Below are positions 1 through 10,719 of a DNA stretch of 64,000 nucleotides, piece after piece. Where the stretch lies: contig NC_081407.1 of the NCBI RefSeq assembly GCF_030272615.1, forward strand, positions 139,256,897 through 139,320,896. Reading direction: 5' to 3'. The notes under the pieces were generated by a model, which worked only from the letters and a program-made list of their open reading frames with translations, was not told where the DNA came from and did not search any database. How positions within the stretch are numbered: the stretch's first letter is position 1; the number at the start of each line of letters is the position of its first letter. A program made the translations under genes and the position numbers. The DNA is from Cryptomeria japonica (lineage: Eukaryota; Streptophyta; Pinopsida; Cupressales; Cupressaceae).

Positions 1-2305
1 ACTATTTAATATGTTTGCATGCCCTTTGTACATTATTCAACTTTGATTTAACTCTTTTAATTATGTTAGATTTGAACATAATAGGATTGTTAATTCAAGA
101 ATAAAAGGTTTTCTCAAAATAACTACATCCTATTCACTAGTTAAATCCTTCTTTATTATAACCATTTGTAACAAGATGGTATTGTGAGTATCTATAATTT
201 AAATTAGAAAATACATTTCTTTGTAAAATATAATGGTGGTTTTTTTCTTTTTTATTTTTTATTTTTGTTTGTTGTGAAAACTGCTATCTTTAATATAATG
301 GTGAAATTTATTTACCCATATCTATTCCCATTTAATTTTGTGTATATATTAGTAGATGATTCAATACAATTACATATTGATAAATGACACACTTTTGTGA
401 AATATTGGGCCTATTCTTCCATGCTATTACTCATCCTTGTTTATGTGTTGTCTCGAAATGGCACCATACCATGTATATATACATGCATATTTTGACATAT
501 TTGACATTTATCGTGCCCACTATTGTGCCCCATCTTACAAAAATTCAAAATTCTTTTCTTGCATTAGATTAACTACTTTTTGGTCATGGTTTGATCTTGC
601 ATGTGTGGGGTCAATTGGGAGCTTACAAATCTAGCCCATTAAATTTTAAAATTCAAATACATTTTTTGGTCAACTCCCTAATTGCTTTCCTAGGATGAGA
701 AGACTTATACATATGTAGCATGTTTTATCCCTATAGAAATTCAATGTGCATTTATTTAATACTGATTTCCTAATTCATTGTCAACTATAAAACTATTTTT
801 ACTAGGAGTGAACTATGAGAATTTGAGCTTAAAGAAATCATTTTGACTATAAAAGTATTTTAACTAGGAGTGACCTATAGGAGAATTTGACCTTAAAGAT
901 CTTATAACATCTCGAAACCTGTGGTGTTTCAACATTCTAATATACAATTTGAAGTATATCTCACTATCTACGTAACCATTGAATTAATTTGTTAGATCAT
1001 AGAACATCAATGCCATTATTGTATGTTGTTTTCAACTTTTAATGTTTTCTCCACTATTATTTTATATGTAGAAAAATTATTAATCAATCATATAAATATA
1101 TATAAAAAATATAAATTTTTATAACAAACCCACTATACATTTAAATATTAAAAATGATAATTAATATTATAAAAATCATGTTATTAAAACCAAACCACAT
1201 AGAAATTTAATTAAAATATAAAAAAAGTTAATAGCTAAAATATTTTTATTTATATATGTATCGCTTGTTCATCAAATTCAAAGGTCATGGAGTGGGTATC
1301 ACTTGCTTGCTAGCCATTGAGAGAATGCTTGAAAAAACATGTGAAGAAAATTCAAATTTCATGGAGCAGATAACTAACTGGAGTAAACCATGGTTTTCAG
1401 ACCATGTAAACCATGGTATTCTTCATATGGAGTTCATTTTAAAGGGAGGGATGGTAATTATTAGTCATTATAGTGAACGCAAGGGCAAAGGCAGCTGCAA
1501 TTGCCTGTGTTGCATTTGCTGGTTTAAGATTATAACCCTAACCTTTGTCAGACCAATTGATGTTCTTTCATTTTTCTCTTCTGTTAGTGTTCGTTCTATC
1601 TTTCTGTTATTTCTTTCGTTATTCTTTTCCCAATACATTGTTTGTTCAATATTTTGTTTTGTTTTTTATTTATTTCTTGATTTTTCCTTTCTTCAAGAGT
1701 CTGTCTATAGTGTGCATTGTGCACACTGGTCTGTTTGTCATGATTTTTAACTATTTTTTTTTTTTCCCACATTTTGTGCGGTAGAAGATAAGGAGGTAGG
1801 GATCAGGAAATAGCAGCAGATTGAGGGAAAAATTCTTCTCCCAGATAGTTCTTATAAATTATATCTGTATTTCTTTCTAATATTTATTTTTATAGATTAT
1901 TCTTCTTATATGTAGCAAGGCATGTGGAGGATTTGTTTACTCTACCCACAGATTTGTGTATGAAAACTAATGGATTGTTTACCCTGCCTGAATGAATTGG
2001 AATCCCAGATAATTGATTATTTGCCCTGCTTGAAAGAATTGGAATCCTAGATAATTGATTGTTTGCCCTACCTGAATGAATTCGAACCCCAGATAACTGA
2101 TTGATTATTTCTTTTATTATTTTCCAATAATTTAATGTTTAGAATATAATTTTATAGATAAAAAAATTTAGATTTGACACTTTAAAGGATGTTTCTCCTT
2201 TAATCTTTAAGTTTTCACAATGTATGCTACTTTTCTTGAAAACAAATGTTTTGATCTGTTCTAATATCTAATAGATTGACTCATGTTTATTTTTGTCTTC
2301 AGCAG

Positions 2306-2397
2306 GTCATCGCACTGGAAATGGATTCACTGGTGGGACCATTTCTCAAAGGAAGCCTTGCTAAGTTCTTCATGACTTCCTCTGAACCTGCTAACAG
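2306..2397 (+). other. Exon-like segment in left arm
   Basis: A 92-nt open segment is preceded by a pyrimidine-rich tract ending in CAG and followed directly by GTGAGT, a good plant splice donor. Its phase-0 translation begins VIALEMDSLVGPF and has no stop. The copy in the right arm keeps both splice signals and an open frame. I do not recognise the protein. This may be one exon of a captured host gene fragment, or chance. Confidence 0.4.
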
Positions 2398-3159
2398 GTG
2401 AGTTGCACCATCAACTTAGGTGTTTTCTTTTTCCTATTTAAAAACTTGTGGTGTGGATTTTTGTCTTTCGCATGCATTTTTTATCCTCTTACAATGTCTT
2501 ACTATCGCCTGCAAGTTGTCTTTAATCTATTGACTGACTCTGACTTCTAATAAGGGTCATTGTGTTTTTCTAGCAGTAATAGTGTCATAGTCTGTCTTGA
2601 CCATCTTTGGGTTTTAATATTGAGACTAGTTTTAGGGGGTTTAACAACTTCCAAAGAACACAATGAAACTCTTACAAATTCTAATAGAGACCTTTGACTA
2701 TCATCTACCCGAAATTGATCATACTTTTTATTTTACAACAGTAGAAAATGGATCTTCATTAACTGCCATGGATTATAGGCACTGCGCAATTGTTTGGACA
2801 CCTTCTTTAATATTACCAGTCCACTATGTTAGTCTACTCAATATGTTTAATGTGTCTTGGTACTATCCTCTACTTGGACTATCCATGTCTGATAAATTAT
2901 CATACTTGTGTTTGCAATGTAACAGCCCAAACTACCTTGCTCAACAATAGCTGATAGTGCCCTGTGAGATATTTAAATTCATAATATAACTATCACATCT
3001 TTTCTTGACATCCATCGTCCATATCAAGGCTCATGTAATGTCCCTTAGTAAATTGGTTTATTTATGGATCTCAAATCTTAGTACAAGGGTTAAGAGAAGG
3101 TACCTTAGCCAAATAAAGTAAGAAGATACTACAAACTAAGTTAAGGATTGTGTGACTAT

Positions 3160-3429
3160 ATACACTACAACCAATCTGGACACTAATAATTATGTGATAA
3201 ATAATCTGAATATTAATTAAGACATGAATACTGATAATAATCTATACAAGAGCATCATACATGAGAGGGGGAACTACAGTATTAAGGCACCCTACATGTT
3301 TACATAGGGTAGGGGGAACTGATAATCAAGACACCCTACCAAATCTTGCACTATAGCTCACTACCATAATTCATGATTTTTACTCTATTAATTCCTCTTT
3401 ATGTTATCCATAGCTAATTTTGTATTTAT
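3160..3429. other. Spacer (loop) of the giant inverted repeat
   Basis: This unpaired stretch between the arms has no ORF of note. It contains a short direct repeat: a GGGGGAACT-type box followed by a run ending in CACCCTAC occurs at about 3269-3293 and again at about 3309-3340. Confidence 0.6.
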
Positions 3430-4186
3430 AGTCACACAATCCTTAACGTAGTTTGTAGTATCTTCTAACTTTATCTTGCTAAGGTACCTTCTCTTAATCC
3501 TTGTACTAAGATTTGAGATCCATAAATAAACCAATTTACTAAGGGACATTACATGAGCCTTGATATGGATGATGGATGTCAAGAAAAGATGTGATAGTTA
3601 TATTATGAATTTAAATATCTCACAGGGCACTGTCAGCTATTGTTAAACAAGGTAGTTTGGGTTGTTACATTGCAAACACAAGTATGACAATTTATCAAAC
3701 ATGGATAGTCCAAGTAGAGGATAATGCCAAGACACATTAAACATATTGAGTAGACTAACATGGACTGGTAATATTAAGGAAGGTGTCCAAACAATTGCGC
3801 AGTGCCTATAATCCATGGCAATCAATGAAGATCCATTTTCTACTGCTGTAAAATAAAAATTATGATCAATTTCGGGTCTATGATAGTCAAAGGTCTCTAT
3901 TAGACTTTTTAAGGGTTTCATTGTGTTCTTTGGAAGTTGTTAAACCCCCTAAAACTAGTCTCAATATTAAAATCCAAAGATGGTCAAGATAGACTATGAC
4001 ACTATTACTGCTAGAAAAACACAATGACCCTTATTAGAAGTCAGAGTCAGTCAAGAGATTAAAGACAACTTGTAGGTGATAGTAAGACATTGTAAGTGGA
4101 TTAAAAATGCATGCGAAAGACAAAACTCCACACCCCAAGTTTTTAAGTAGGAAAAAGAAAACACCTAAGTTGATGGTGCAACTCAC

Positions 4187-4278
4187 CTGTGAGCAGGTTC
4201 AAAGGAAGTCATGAAGAACTTAGCAAGGCCTCCTTTGAGAAATGGTCCCACCAGTGAATAAATTTCCAGTTCGATGAC
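4187..4278 (-). other. Exon-like segment in right arm (mirror copy)
   Basis: This is the reverse-complement partner of the 92-nt segment at 2306-2397. The CAG acceptor and GTGAGT donor are both kept. The translation is open (VIELEIYSLVGPF...) and differs from the other arm at several residues. Equal length and kept splice borders argue that the source was a real exon, but no family is recognised. Confidence 0.4.
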
Positions 4279-6734
4279 CTGCTGAAGACAAAAATAAACA
4301 TGAGTCAATCTATTAGATATTAGAACATATCAAAATATTTATTTTCAAGAAAAGTAGCATACATTGTGAAAACTTAAAGATTAAAAGAGAAACGTCCTTT
4401 AAAGTGGTCAGATCTAAATTTTTTTATCTATAAAATTATATTCTAAACATTAAATTATTGGAAAATAATAAAAGAAATAATCAATCAATTATCTGGGATT
4501 CCAATTCATTCAGGCAGGGCAAACAATCCATTAGTTTTCATACAATAATTTGTGGGTAGAGTAAACAAATCCTTCACATGCCTTGCTACATATAAGAAGA
4601 ATAATCTATAAAAATAAATATTAGAAAGAAATACAGAAATAATTTATAAGAACTACCTGGGAGAAGAATTTTTCCCTCAATCAGCTACTATTTCTTGATC
4701 CCTACCTCCTTATCTTCTACCGCACAAAATGTGGAAAAAAACAAAATAAAATAAATAATAGATAAAAATCATGACAAACAGACCAGTGTGCACACTATAT
4801 ACAAACTCTTGAAGAAAGGAAAAATCAAGAAATAAATAAAAAAACAGAACAAAACATTGAACAAACAATGTATTGGGAAAAGAATAACGAAAGAAATAAT
4901 AGAAAGATAGAACGAACACTAACAGAAGAGAAAAATGAAAGAACATCAATTGGTCTGACAAAGGTTAGGGTTATAATCTTAAACCAGCAAATGCGACACA
5001 GGCAGTTGCAGCTGCCTTTGCCCCTGCGTTCACTATAATGACTAATAATTACCATCCCTCCCTTTAAAATGAACTCATACAAAGAATACTATGGTTTACA
5101 TGGTCTAGAAACCATGGTTTACTCCTATTAGTTATCCGCTCCATGAAATTTGAATTTTCTTCACATGTTTTTTCAAGCATTCTCTCAACAGCTAGTGAGC
5201 AAGTGATACCCACTCCATGACCTTTGAATTTTTTTCACCGTCCTGCTCCATGTTAGTTTCAAATATTCTCTCCACAGCTGAATTTTTTGTTCTGTTAAAG
5301 GTTCAAACATTCTCTCTACTGTCTTTTATTAATTTGATGAACAAGTGATACATATTTAAACAAAAACATTTTAGCTATTAACTTTTTTATATATTTTAAT
5401 TAAATTTGTATGTGGTTTGATTTTAATAACATGATTTATATAATATTAATTATCATTTTTAATATTTAGATGTATAGTGGATTTGTTATAAAAAATTATA
5501 TTTTTTTATATATATTTATGTGATTGATTAATAAGTTTTCTACATATAAGAATAATAGTGGAGAAAACATTAAAAGTTGAAAACAACATACAATAATGGC
5601 ATTGATGTTCTATGATCTAATAGATTAACTGAATGGTTACGCAGATAGTGAGATATAATTCAAATTGTATATTAGAATGTTGAAAAACCACAAGTTTCGA
5701 GATGTTATAAGATCTTTAAGGTCAAATTTTCCTATAGGTCACTCCTAGTTAAAATAGTTTTATAGTCAAAATGATTTCTTTAAGGTCAAATTATCATAGT
5801 TCACTCCTAGTAAAAATAGTTTTATAGTTGACAGTGATTTAGGACATCAGTTTTCAAATGTACATGTGCTCTATAAGGATGATGCGACCTTAGATTTATG
5901 TTGTGTTTTTTTAAGTGTTCCTAGGATGATATGAGATGTTTGAATTGATGGATGCTTGCTTCTCCCTCAATATTAAATAAATGACCATTGAATTTCTATA
6001 GGGATAAAACATGCTAAATGTGTATCAAGTCTTCTCATCATAGGAAAGCAATTAGGGAGTTGACCAAAAAATGTATTTGAATTTTAAAATTTAATGGGCT
6101 AGATTTGTAAGCTCCCAATTGACCCCACACATGCAAGATCAAACCATGACCAAAAAGTAGTTAATCTAATGCAAGAAAAGAATTTTGAATTTTTGTAAGA
6201 TGGGGCACAATAGTGGGCATGATAAATGTCAAATGTGTCAAAAATATGCATGCATATATACATGATATGGTGTCATTTTGAGACAACACATAAACAAGGA
6301 TAAGTAATAGCATGGAAGAATGGGCCCAATATGTCACAAAAGTGTGTCATTTATCAATATGTAATTGTATTGAATCATTTACTAATATGTACACAAAATT
6401 AAATGGGAATATATATGGGTAAATAAATTTCACCATTATATTAAAGATAGCAGTTTTCACAACAAACAAAAATAAAAAATAAAAAATAAAAAAACCACCA
6501 TTATATTTTACAAAGAAATATATTTTCTAATTTAAATTATAGATCCTCACAATAATATCTTGTTACAAATGGTTATAATAAAGAAGGATTTAACTAGTGA
6601 ATAGGATGTAGTTATTTGGGGAAAACCTTTTATTCTTGAATTAACAATCCTATTATGTTCAAATCTAACATAATTAAAAGAGTTAAATCAAAGTTGAATA
6701 ATGTACAAAGGGCATGCAAACATATTAAATAGTT

Positions 6735-7100
6735 TAATCATAGAATACATTTTTTTTTTAAAAGTAATGCCCAAAAACTAAACACTGAAAATGACTTCAA
6801 TTTTTTTTTCTTGTTATAGAAGCTACACAATGAAATACATCATTCTTGTTCTTTTGATGTACAGTGATGTATGTGATGATGGGATCTTCATGCATAAATC
6901 ATATTTATGCAAATTGGTGTATCTAATCTACCAATTGAGTGTAAGTGTCTATTGGGATCTTCATTCTTTTCCTCATTATTGAGGGGACAAATTCAAGTGG
7001 AATTACAAAAACTTGCCACGAAAGCAAGAAAAAATTATAATCATTGTCTTTTGATTATTGTTCTTAGGATTGAAACACTGATAATTCAGTTATGTTATTC
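6735..7100. other. AT-rich sequence, no gene seen
   Basis: This stretch between the inverted repeat and the TRIM element is AT rich. It has only short ORFs with no recognisable domain and no terminal-repeat structure that I can see. Confidence 0.5.
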
Positions 7101-7105
7101 AACAA

Positions 7106-7240
7106 TGTTGAGACATGGACCAGCTAGGACTCAAACCTAGGACCTTCCATACATTGCTGGAGTGCTCTATCACTGAGCTACTAGCCCCTCTTAGACAAGT
7201 CCATCATCGGTTCAGGTGTGGCTTATTTCCAACACCAACA
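7106..7240 (-). repeat. TRIM LTR 1
   Basis: This 135-bp LTR runs from TGTTGAGACATGG to CCAACACCAACA on the plus strand. It adjoins the polypurine tract of the first internal part on its right and the AACAA duplication on its left. Confidence 0.9.
7117..7187 (-). ncRNA. tRNA-like sequence inside TRIM LTR 1
   Basis: Seventy-one nucleotides fold as a tRNA. The acceptor stem GGGCTAG pairs with CTGGTCC (one G-U and one wobble). The D arm is GCTC-AGTGATA-GAGC and the T arm is CTAGG-TTTGAGT-CCTAG, both perfect. The anticodon arm is degenerate (best 4-bp stem, 8-nt loop), so it is probably not a working tRNA. Internal pol III promoter boxes remain: an A box near TAGCTCAGTGATAGAGC and a B box GGTTTGAGTCC. 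Confidence 0.75.
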
Positions 7241-7292
7241 CCCCCCCTTAAGCCACACCTCTCGTGTGCTTGGGGCTCCTAGCCTGGACCTA

Positions 7293-7304
7293 GTTCTGAT
7301 ACCA
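7293..7304 (-). promoter_or_regulatory. TRIM primer-binding sites (second copy at 7492-7503)
   Basis: TGGTATCAGAAC here and TGGTATCAGAGC at 7492-7503 directly abut the LTR end with no spacer. They match the complement of the initiator-Met tRNA 3' end used by most plant LTR elements. Confidence 0.85.
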
Positions 7305-7439
7305 TGTTGAGACATGGACCAATTAGGACTCAAACTTGGGACCTTCCATACGCTATTGGAGTTCTCTACCACTGAGCTACTGGCCCCTCTTGGACCTGTC
7401 CATCATTGGTCTAGGTTTGGCTTATTTCCAATGCCAACA
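7305..7439 (-). repeat. TRIM LTR 2
   Basis: This is the middle 135-bp LTR, flanked on both sides by internal parts. It differs from LTRs 1 and 3 by scattered substitutions. Confidence 0.9.
7316..7386 (-). ncRNA. tRNA-like sequence inside TRIM LTR 2
   Basis: This 71-nt unit sits at the same offset as in LTR 1. The acceptor stem GGGCCAG/TTGGTCC still pairs with wobbles. The D arm is damaged (GAGA instead of GAGC) and the T arm has a weakened pair. The B box reads AGTTTGAGTCC. Confidence 0.65.
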
Positions 7440-7503
7440 CCCCCCCTTAAGCCACACCTCTCATGTGCTTGGGGCTCCTAGCCTAGACCTAGCTCTGATA
7501 CCA

Positions 7504-7638
7504 TGTTGAGACATGGACTAGCTAGGACCCGAAACTAGGACCTTCCATACATTGCTGGAGTACTCTACCACTGAGCTACTAGCCCCTCTTGGACTAGTTT
7601 ATCGTCGGTCTGGGTGTGGCTTATTTCCAACACCAACA
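7504..7638 (-). repeat. TRIM LTR 3
   Basis: This is the rightmost 135-bp LTR and ends at the AACAA target-site duplication (7639-7643). Confidence 0.9.
7515..7585 (-). ncRNA. tRNA-like sequence inside TRIM LTR 3
   Basis: This 71-nt unit at the same offset keeps the acceptor and most of the cloverleaf. Its B box (TTTCGGGTCC) keeps the TTCG core of the canonical GGTTCGANTCC, which the other two copies have changed to TTTG. This suggests the ancestral copy had a standard tRNA T loop. Confidence 0.65.
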
Positions 7639-7678
7639 AACAACTTATGTAACTTCAATTTTATAATTTTAAATTGAT

Positions 7679-8111
7679 TGTAGAAAAGAAACAAAGAGAA
7701 AAACCACACACTCAAAAGATTATTTTACAGACACAAATAAATCTTTATTCAATCACATGCATGGATTACATTGTGTCTTGATAAAGGTATTTCTCAAATC
7801 TATCTTTCTCAAACTTAGATCTTCATGCCTACCTAAAACAATAAAGCAGTTGCCATTATATAGAATATTGCATGCATAATATTGATGCACACTCTCTTAG
7901 AAAGAGCTTGCAGCCGCACAGGATAACAACACTTAACTCTGCTAATAATAGAGATTGTGTATTCTCTGAATTATTCGTCAAGACTACAACTAACAAATCA
8001 AAAACTAATTTACAAACTAAACTACCTAATCTAACAGTCTAAAATTAGAATTGCAACATGATGGTAACATTTAGTTGAACAGTGGTGAGACTTGAGAATC
8101 ACCTACCAACA
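7679..8111 (-). repeat. Element C 3' LTR
   Basis: This 433-bp LTR begins TGTAGAAA and ends CTACCAACA on the plus strand. It aligns along its length with 10347-10368 joined to 63010-63446, including the shared CTACCTAATCTAA and ATATAGAATATT blocks. Confidence 0.85.
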
Positions 8112-10346
8112 TACTCTCCCTTGATTCTAAGACTCACAATTTGATCTCAAAGCATTGAAAACTAGATCTTTTCAACATGATGTGACCATTTCATACATGA
8201 TAGCTCAATGTGGCAAAATTCAAACCTTATCTCCCTCATGAGAGATCACAAAGTTTTACCTTCCTTTCTCTAAAGGAGACTCCTAGTCTCTCAAATAACA
8301 TGACACCATTCAACGTGTCAATCATAGCAAGTAGCCATTAACTACTTGACTCAAACATCCAAACTTTGTTTGATCACTTCTTTTTTTCATTCAAACATTT
8401 AGGCTTATACAACCTTTTGAACATATTTGTTATTTTTTGCTTGCAAGATCCATTAATCCAACCATAATCAATCTACATACAACCTTTCTTAGATTGTTTA
8501 TTCATCTCTCTATTCCAACTTTACTTTTCACAATGATTTTTCAACCCACAAATTGAACAAGGGTGAAGATCCCAACAACTCTTTGCTTTATGTCCTTCTC
8601 TGTGACAATGAGAAGATTGCATTCTTTAAGTTTATTTTCTCAAGCTTGCAATCATAGCAACATCAGGTCGATCTTTCTTACCATATCCAAGAACTTCATA
8701 CTTTGGTCTCATAACTGGTTGAATGGGCTCTTGAATTTCTTGTCATTGCTTTCCTAGTCCTCTTCCTTTATATCCCATTTTCTACATCATCTTTATGCCA
8801 ATATTATTTCCAGAACAACAACTTACACCTGCAAAATTGGGAGATTCACACATATCCTTACCTTCAACTTGACCATCTCATATCGGTTGATTTCTCAAGG
8901 GAACAAACCAATTGCTTTGATTTCAAAAGCTCATTTTATTTTTCCAATAATCTTTAATTGTCCAATGGGTTGAGCTTAGTAGGTTAAAGCATTGAGTTCT
9001 CAATGGGGAGACCCAAGTTCAACTCCCATGAGGGACACCTTTGTCTAGAATTCTAAGTTGTGACTCTTGGTCTTCCATTGGTTGTATTTGTCACATTGTT
9101 TAAAGTGGATTTCTAAGTTGTGACCCTTGGTATTCGAATTGTTGTTTCTAGTTTGGTGCTCAAAAGGAGCTAGTATTTGTAATAAGTTTGCTCGAAAGGA
9201 GCTGGTATTTGTAATAAGTTTGTAACGTGGATGCTCAAATGAGAGAAAAATAAGCTTTGTGATTCTATGATACTTAATACAAAAAAATAATCTTTAACTT
9301 ATTTTCCAAATCCCCATTCACCTTCTTGAATTCATCAAACAATTTAAATTTTTCTTCTAGATCTTCTTTTTTTGCTTTAATATTCTCCATTTCTTTTTCA
9401 AGCTTCTCAATGTCAAACAAACTCACATCTTTCTTTTACAAACTCCTTTAAATTTGTTACCACTTGTGGATTACACTTCTTAATTTCCATCCATTCTTAT
9501 TTCAACACATCTTTTTCACATACCAAATAAATATTCTCTTTCTTCATTCTTTTGCAAGACTTTCCCATTGGAACAAGTTCTTTACAAAAAGAATTTGCTT
9601 GAAACTCTAATTGACTGCAATTTAAAAATTTGTCTTCACCTTGCAGGCTCTTTAATTCTCTTCTTTATCGGTTATCATTTAACTTTATCATCTTCAACAA
9701 TATGTGATTGACTGATTCAAACTTAAACTGGTGATGGTTTTGATCTTCACAACTATAGCTTCACTTTCTCTACTTTGACAATTGTTAGCACCTGCAATCT
9801 TTACAATGATGACTTTTATCTTGCTTGGCAGTTGTACCTTCTTGGTTCAGTATCCTTTGTCTTCAAAGATTTTTTTGTTTTTCAATCTACAATATCTTTT
9901 TCAAACTACAAACAATTTCCATACAATATAAGCCCTAATATCCTTTGAAATTTATAGCATTGATAAACAAACAAAAATTCCTCCTTTGACAATGGCCTTT
10001 TTCGAAAACACTTCGATAATGCCTTGCTTTGCATGGCCTGATGAAATATTGTGATCTTTTGAAACACAACGCACTTCTTACCAATGTCTCAACCAAACTA
10101 TGGTAGGCTCCAGGCTTCCTTTCTGCTTCATCGATCTATAATTTTGAAGGGTTTTGACACTTCCTTGATAGCAGATCTCTTTAACACATTTAAATTTTGC
10201 AGACAACCTCCCAACCAACAATAACTTTTCCACCTTATCTTTTGATAATCTTTGCAACAATCTTTCTTTTAGATAACACACTCTTTATTCAAATTGCTTC
10301 TATAATTTTCTTTCAAACCCTTGATCTAGCCTACTCTGATACCATA
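8112..10346 (-). pseudogene. Element C interior with gag relic
   Basis: No long ORF remains. Read on the minus strand there is a lysine/glutamate-rich coiled-coil-like stretch (about 9440-9310). Further downstream, near 8595-8540, a zinc-knuckle-like segment contains HCHREGHKAKSC followed by a Trp and HPC. This order, helical region then CCHC near the C-terminus, is that of a Copia Gag. Many stops and frameshifts are present. No protease, integrase or reverse transcriptase could be found, so the element was non-autonomous or lost pol. A SINE interrupts it. Confidence 0.45.
8946..9297 (+). mobile_element. tRNA-derived SINE with 12-bp target-site duplication
   Basis: The identical 12-mer AATAATCTTTAA at 8946-8957 and 9286-9297 flanks a 328-bp body. 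The body has a pol III A-box-like TGAGCTTAGTAGG (8971-8983) and B-box-like AAGTTCAACTCC (9015-9026) about 30 bp apart, and ends in an A run. These are the hallmarks of a SINE moved by LINE machinery. An internal tandem duplication of about 31 bp (GGAGCTRGTATTTGTAATAA) lies near its 3' part. Confidence 0.85.
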
Positions 10347-10719
10347 TGTAGAAATTGCACACAATTACTGATGAACTTATAAGGCACTAAAAGTGGGGGG
10401 GTGAATCAGTGCAAGTAAAAACAATACAAATCAGATTATCAATTTCACCAACTTAAAACTCAATAGGCATATAAGAAATAACACCAAGTAATAAATCACC
10501 ACATAAAGTATAAACCACATAACACAAGAGATTATACATGGAAAACCCAAATGGGAAAAACCATGGTGGGAGTTAGTACCCACAAAGATCCACTATCCGC
10601 AGTATAGAGATCTGACCGGTTAAGGTCTACAATACCCGGTTAGGGTCACACCCTGTTAGTAGTGTCTAAGCTTGATTAAGAGATATACAATAAGGCTTGT
10701 GAGGACCATCCATGTTAGG

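Larger units (their letters stand above)
1..6734. repeat. Giant imperfect inverted repeat (foldback structure)
   Basis: Bases from 1 to about 3159 reappear as the reverse complement from 6734 down to about 3430, leaving a loop of about 270 bp (3160-3429). The arms align almost end to end with scattered substitutions. The right arm has two extra stretches, near 5225-5340 and 5840-5970, which explain why it is about 150 bp longer. Base 1 pairs with 6734, so the left arm may continue outside the window and the true outer ends and any target-site duplication cannot be judged. Conceptual proteins from the two arms (2663-2950 plus, 3643-3921 minus) are near copies of each other simply because of the duplication; I recognise no domain in them. 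It could be a foldback transposon, an inverted duplication of a gene fragment, or two copies of one repeat in opposite orientation. Confidence 0.9.
7101..7643 (-). mobile_element. TRIM/SMART-type miniature LTR retrotransposon with three LTRs
   Basis: Three 135-bp direct repeats (7106-7240, 7305-7439, 7504-7638) alternate with two 64-bp internal parts (7241-7304, 7440-7503). Read on the minus strand each repeat begins TGTTG and ends CAACA. The internal part begins immediately with TGGTATCAGARC, the standard primer-binding site complementary to the initiator-methionine tRNA 3' end, and ends with the polypurine tract AAGGGGGGG against the next LTR. AACAA at 7101-7105 and 7639-7643 is a perfect 5-bp target-site duplication around the whole array. 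One LTR-internal-LTR unit would be only 334 bp, the size class of SMART elements, and it codes for nothing, so it must use proteins of another element. The third LTR probably arose by LTR-LTR recombination or template switching. Each LTR holds a tRNA-like sequence. Confidence 0.9.

Noticed and set aside
1256-1750. 164-codon ORF in the left arm of the inverted repeat
   Set aside because: The mirror arm breaks the frame, the composition is Phe/Ser-rich from a T-rich tract, and no domain is seen.
2663-3921. Pair of similar 92-95 codon proteins on opposite strands
   Set aside because: Similarity follows from the inverted duplication itself; without homologues or splice context I do not call them genes.
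7117-7585. Three functional tRNA genes
   Set aside because: Anticodon arms are degenerate, copies differ at paired positions, and all lie inside LTRs. They are called tRNA-like only.
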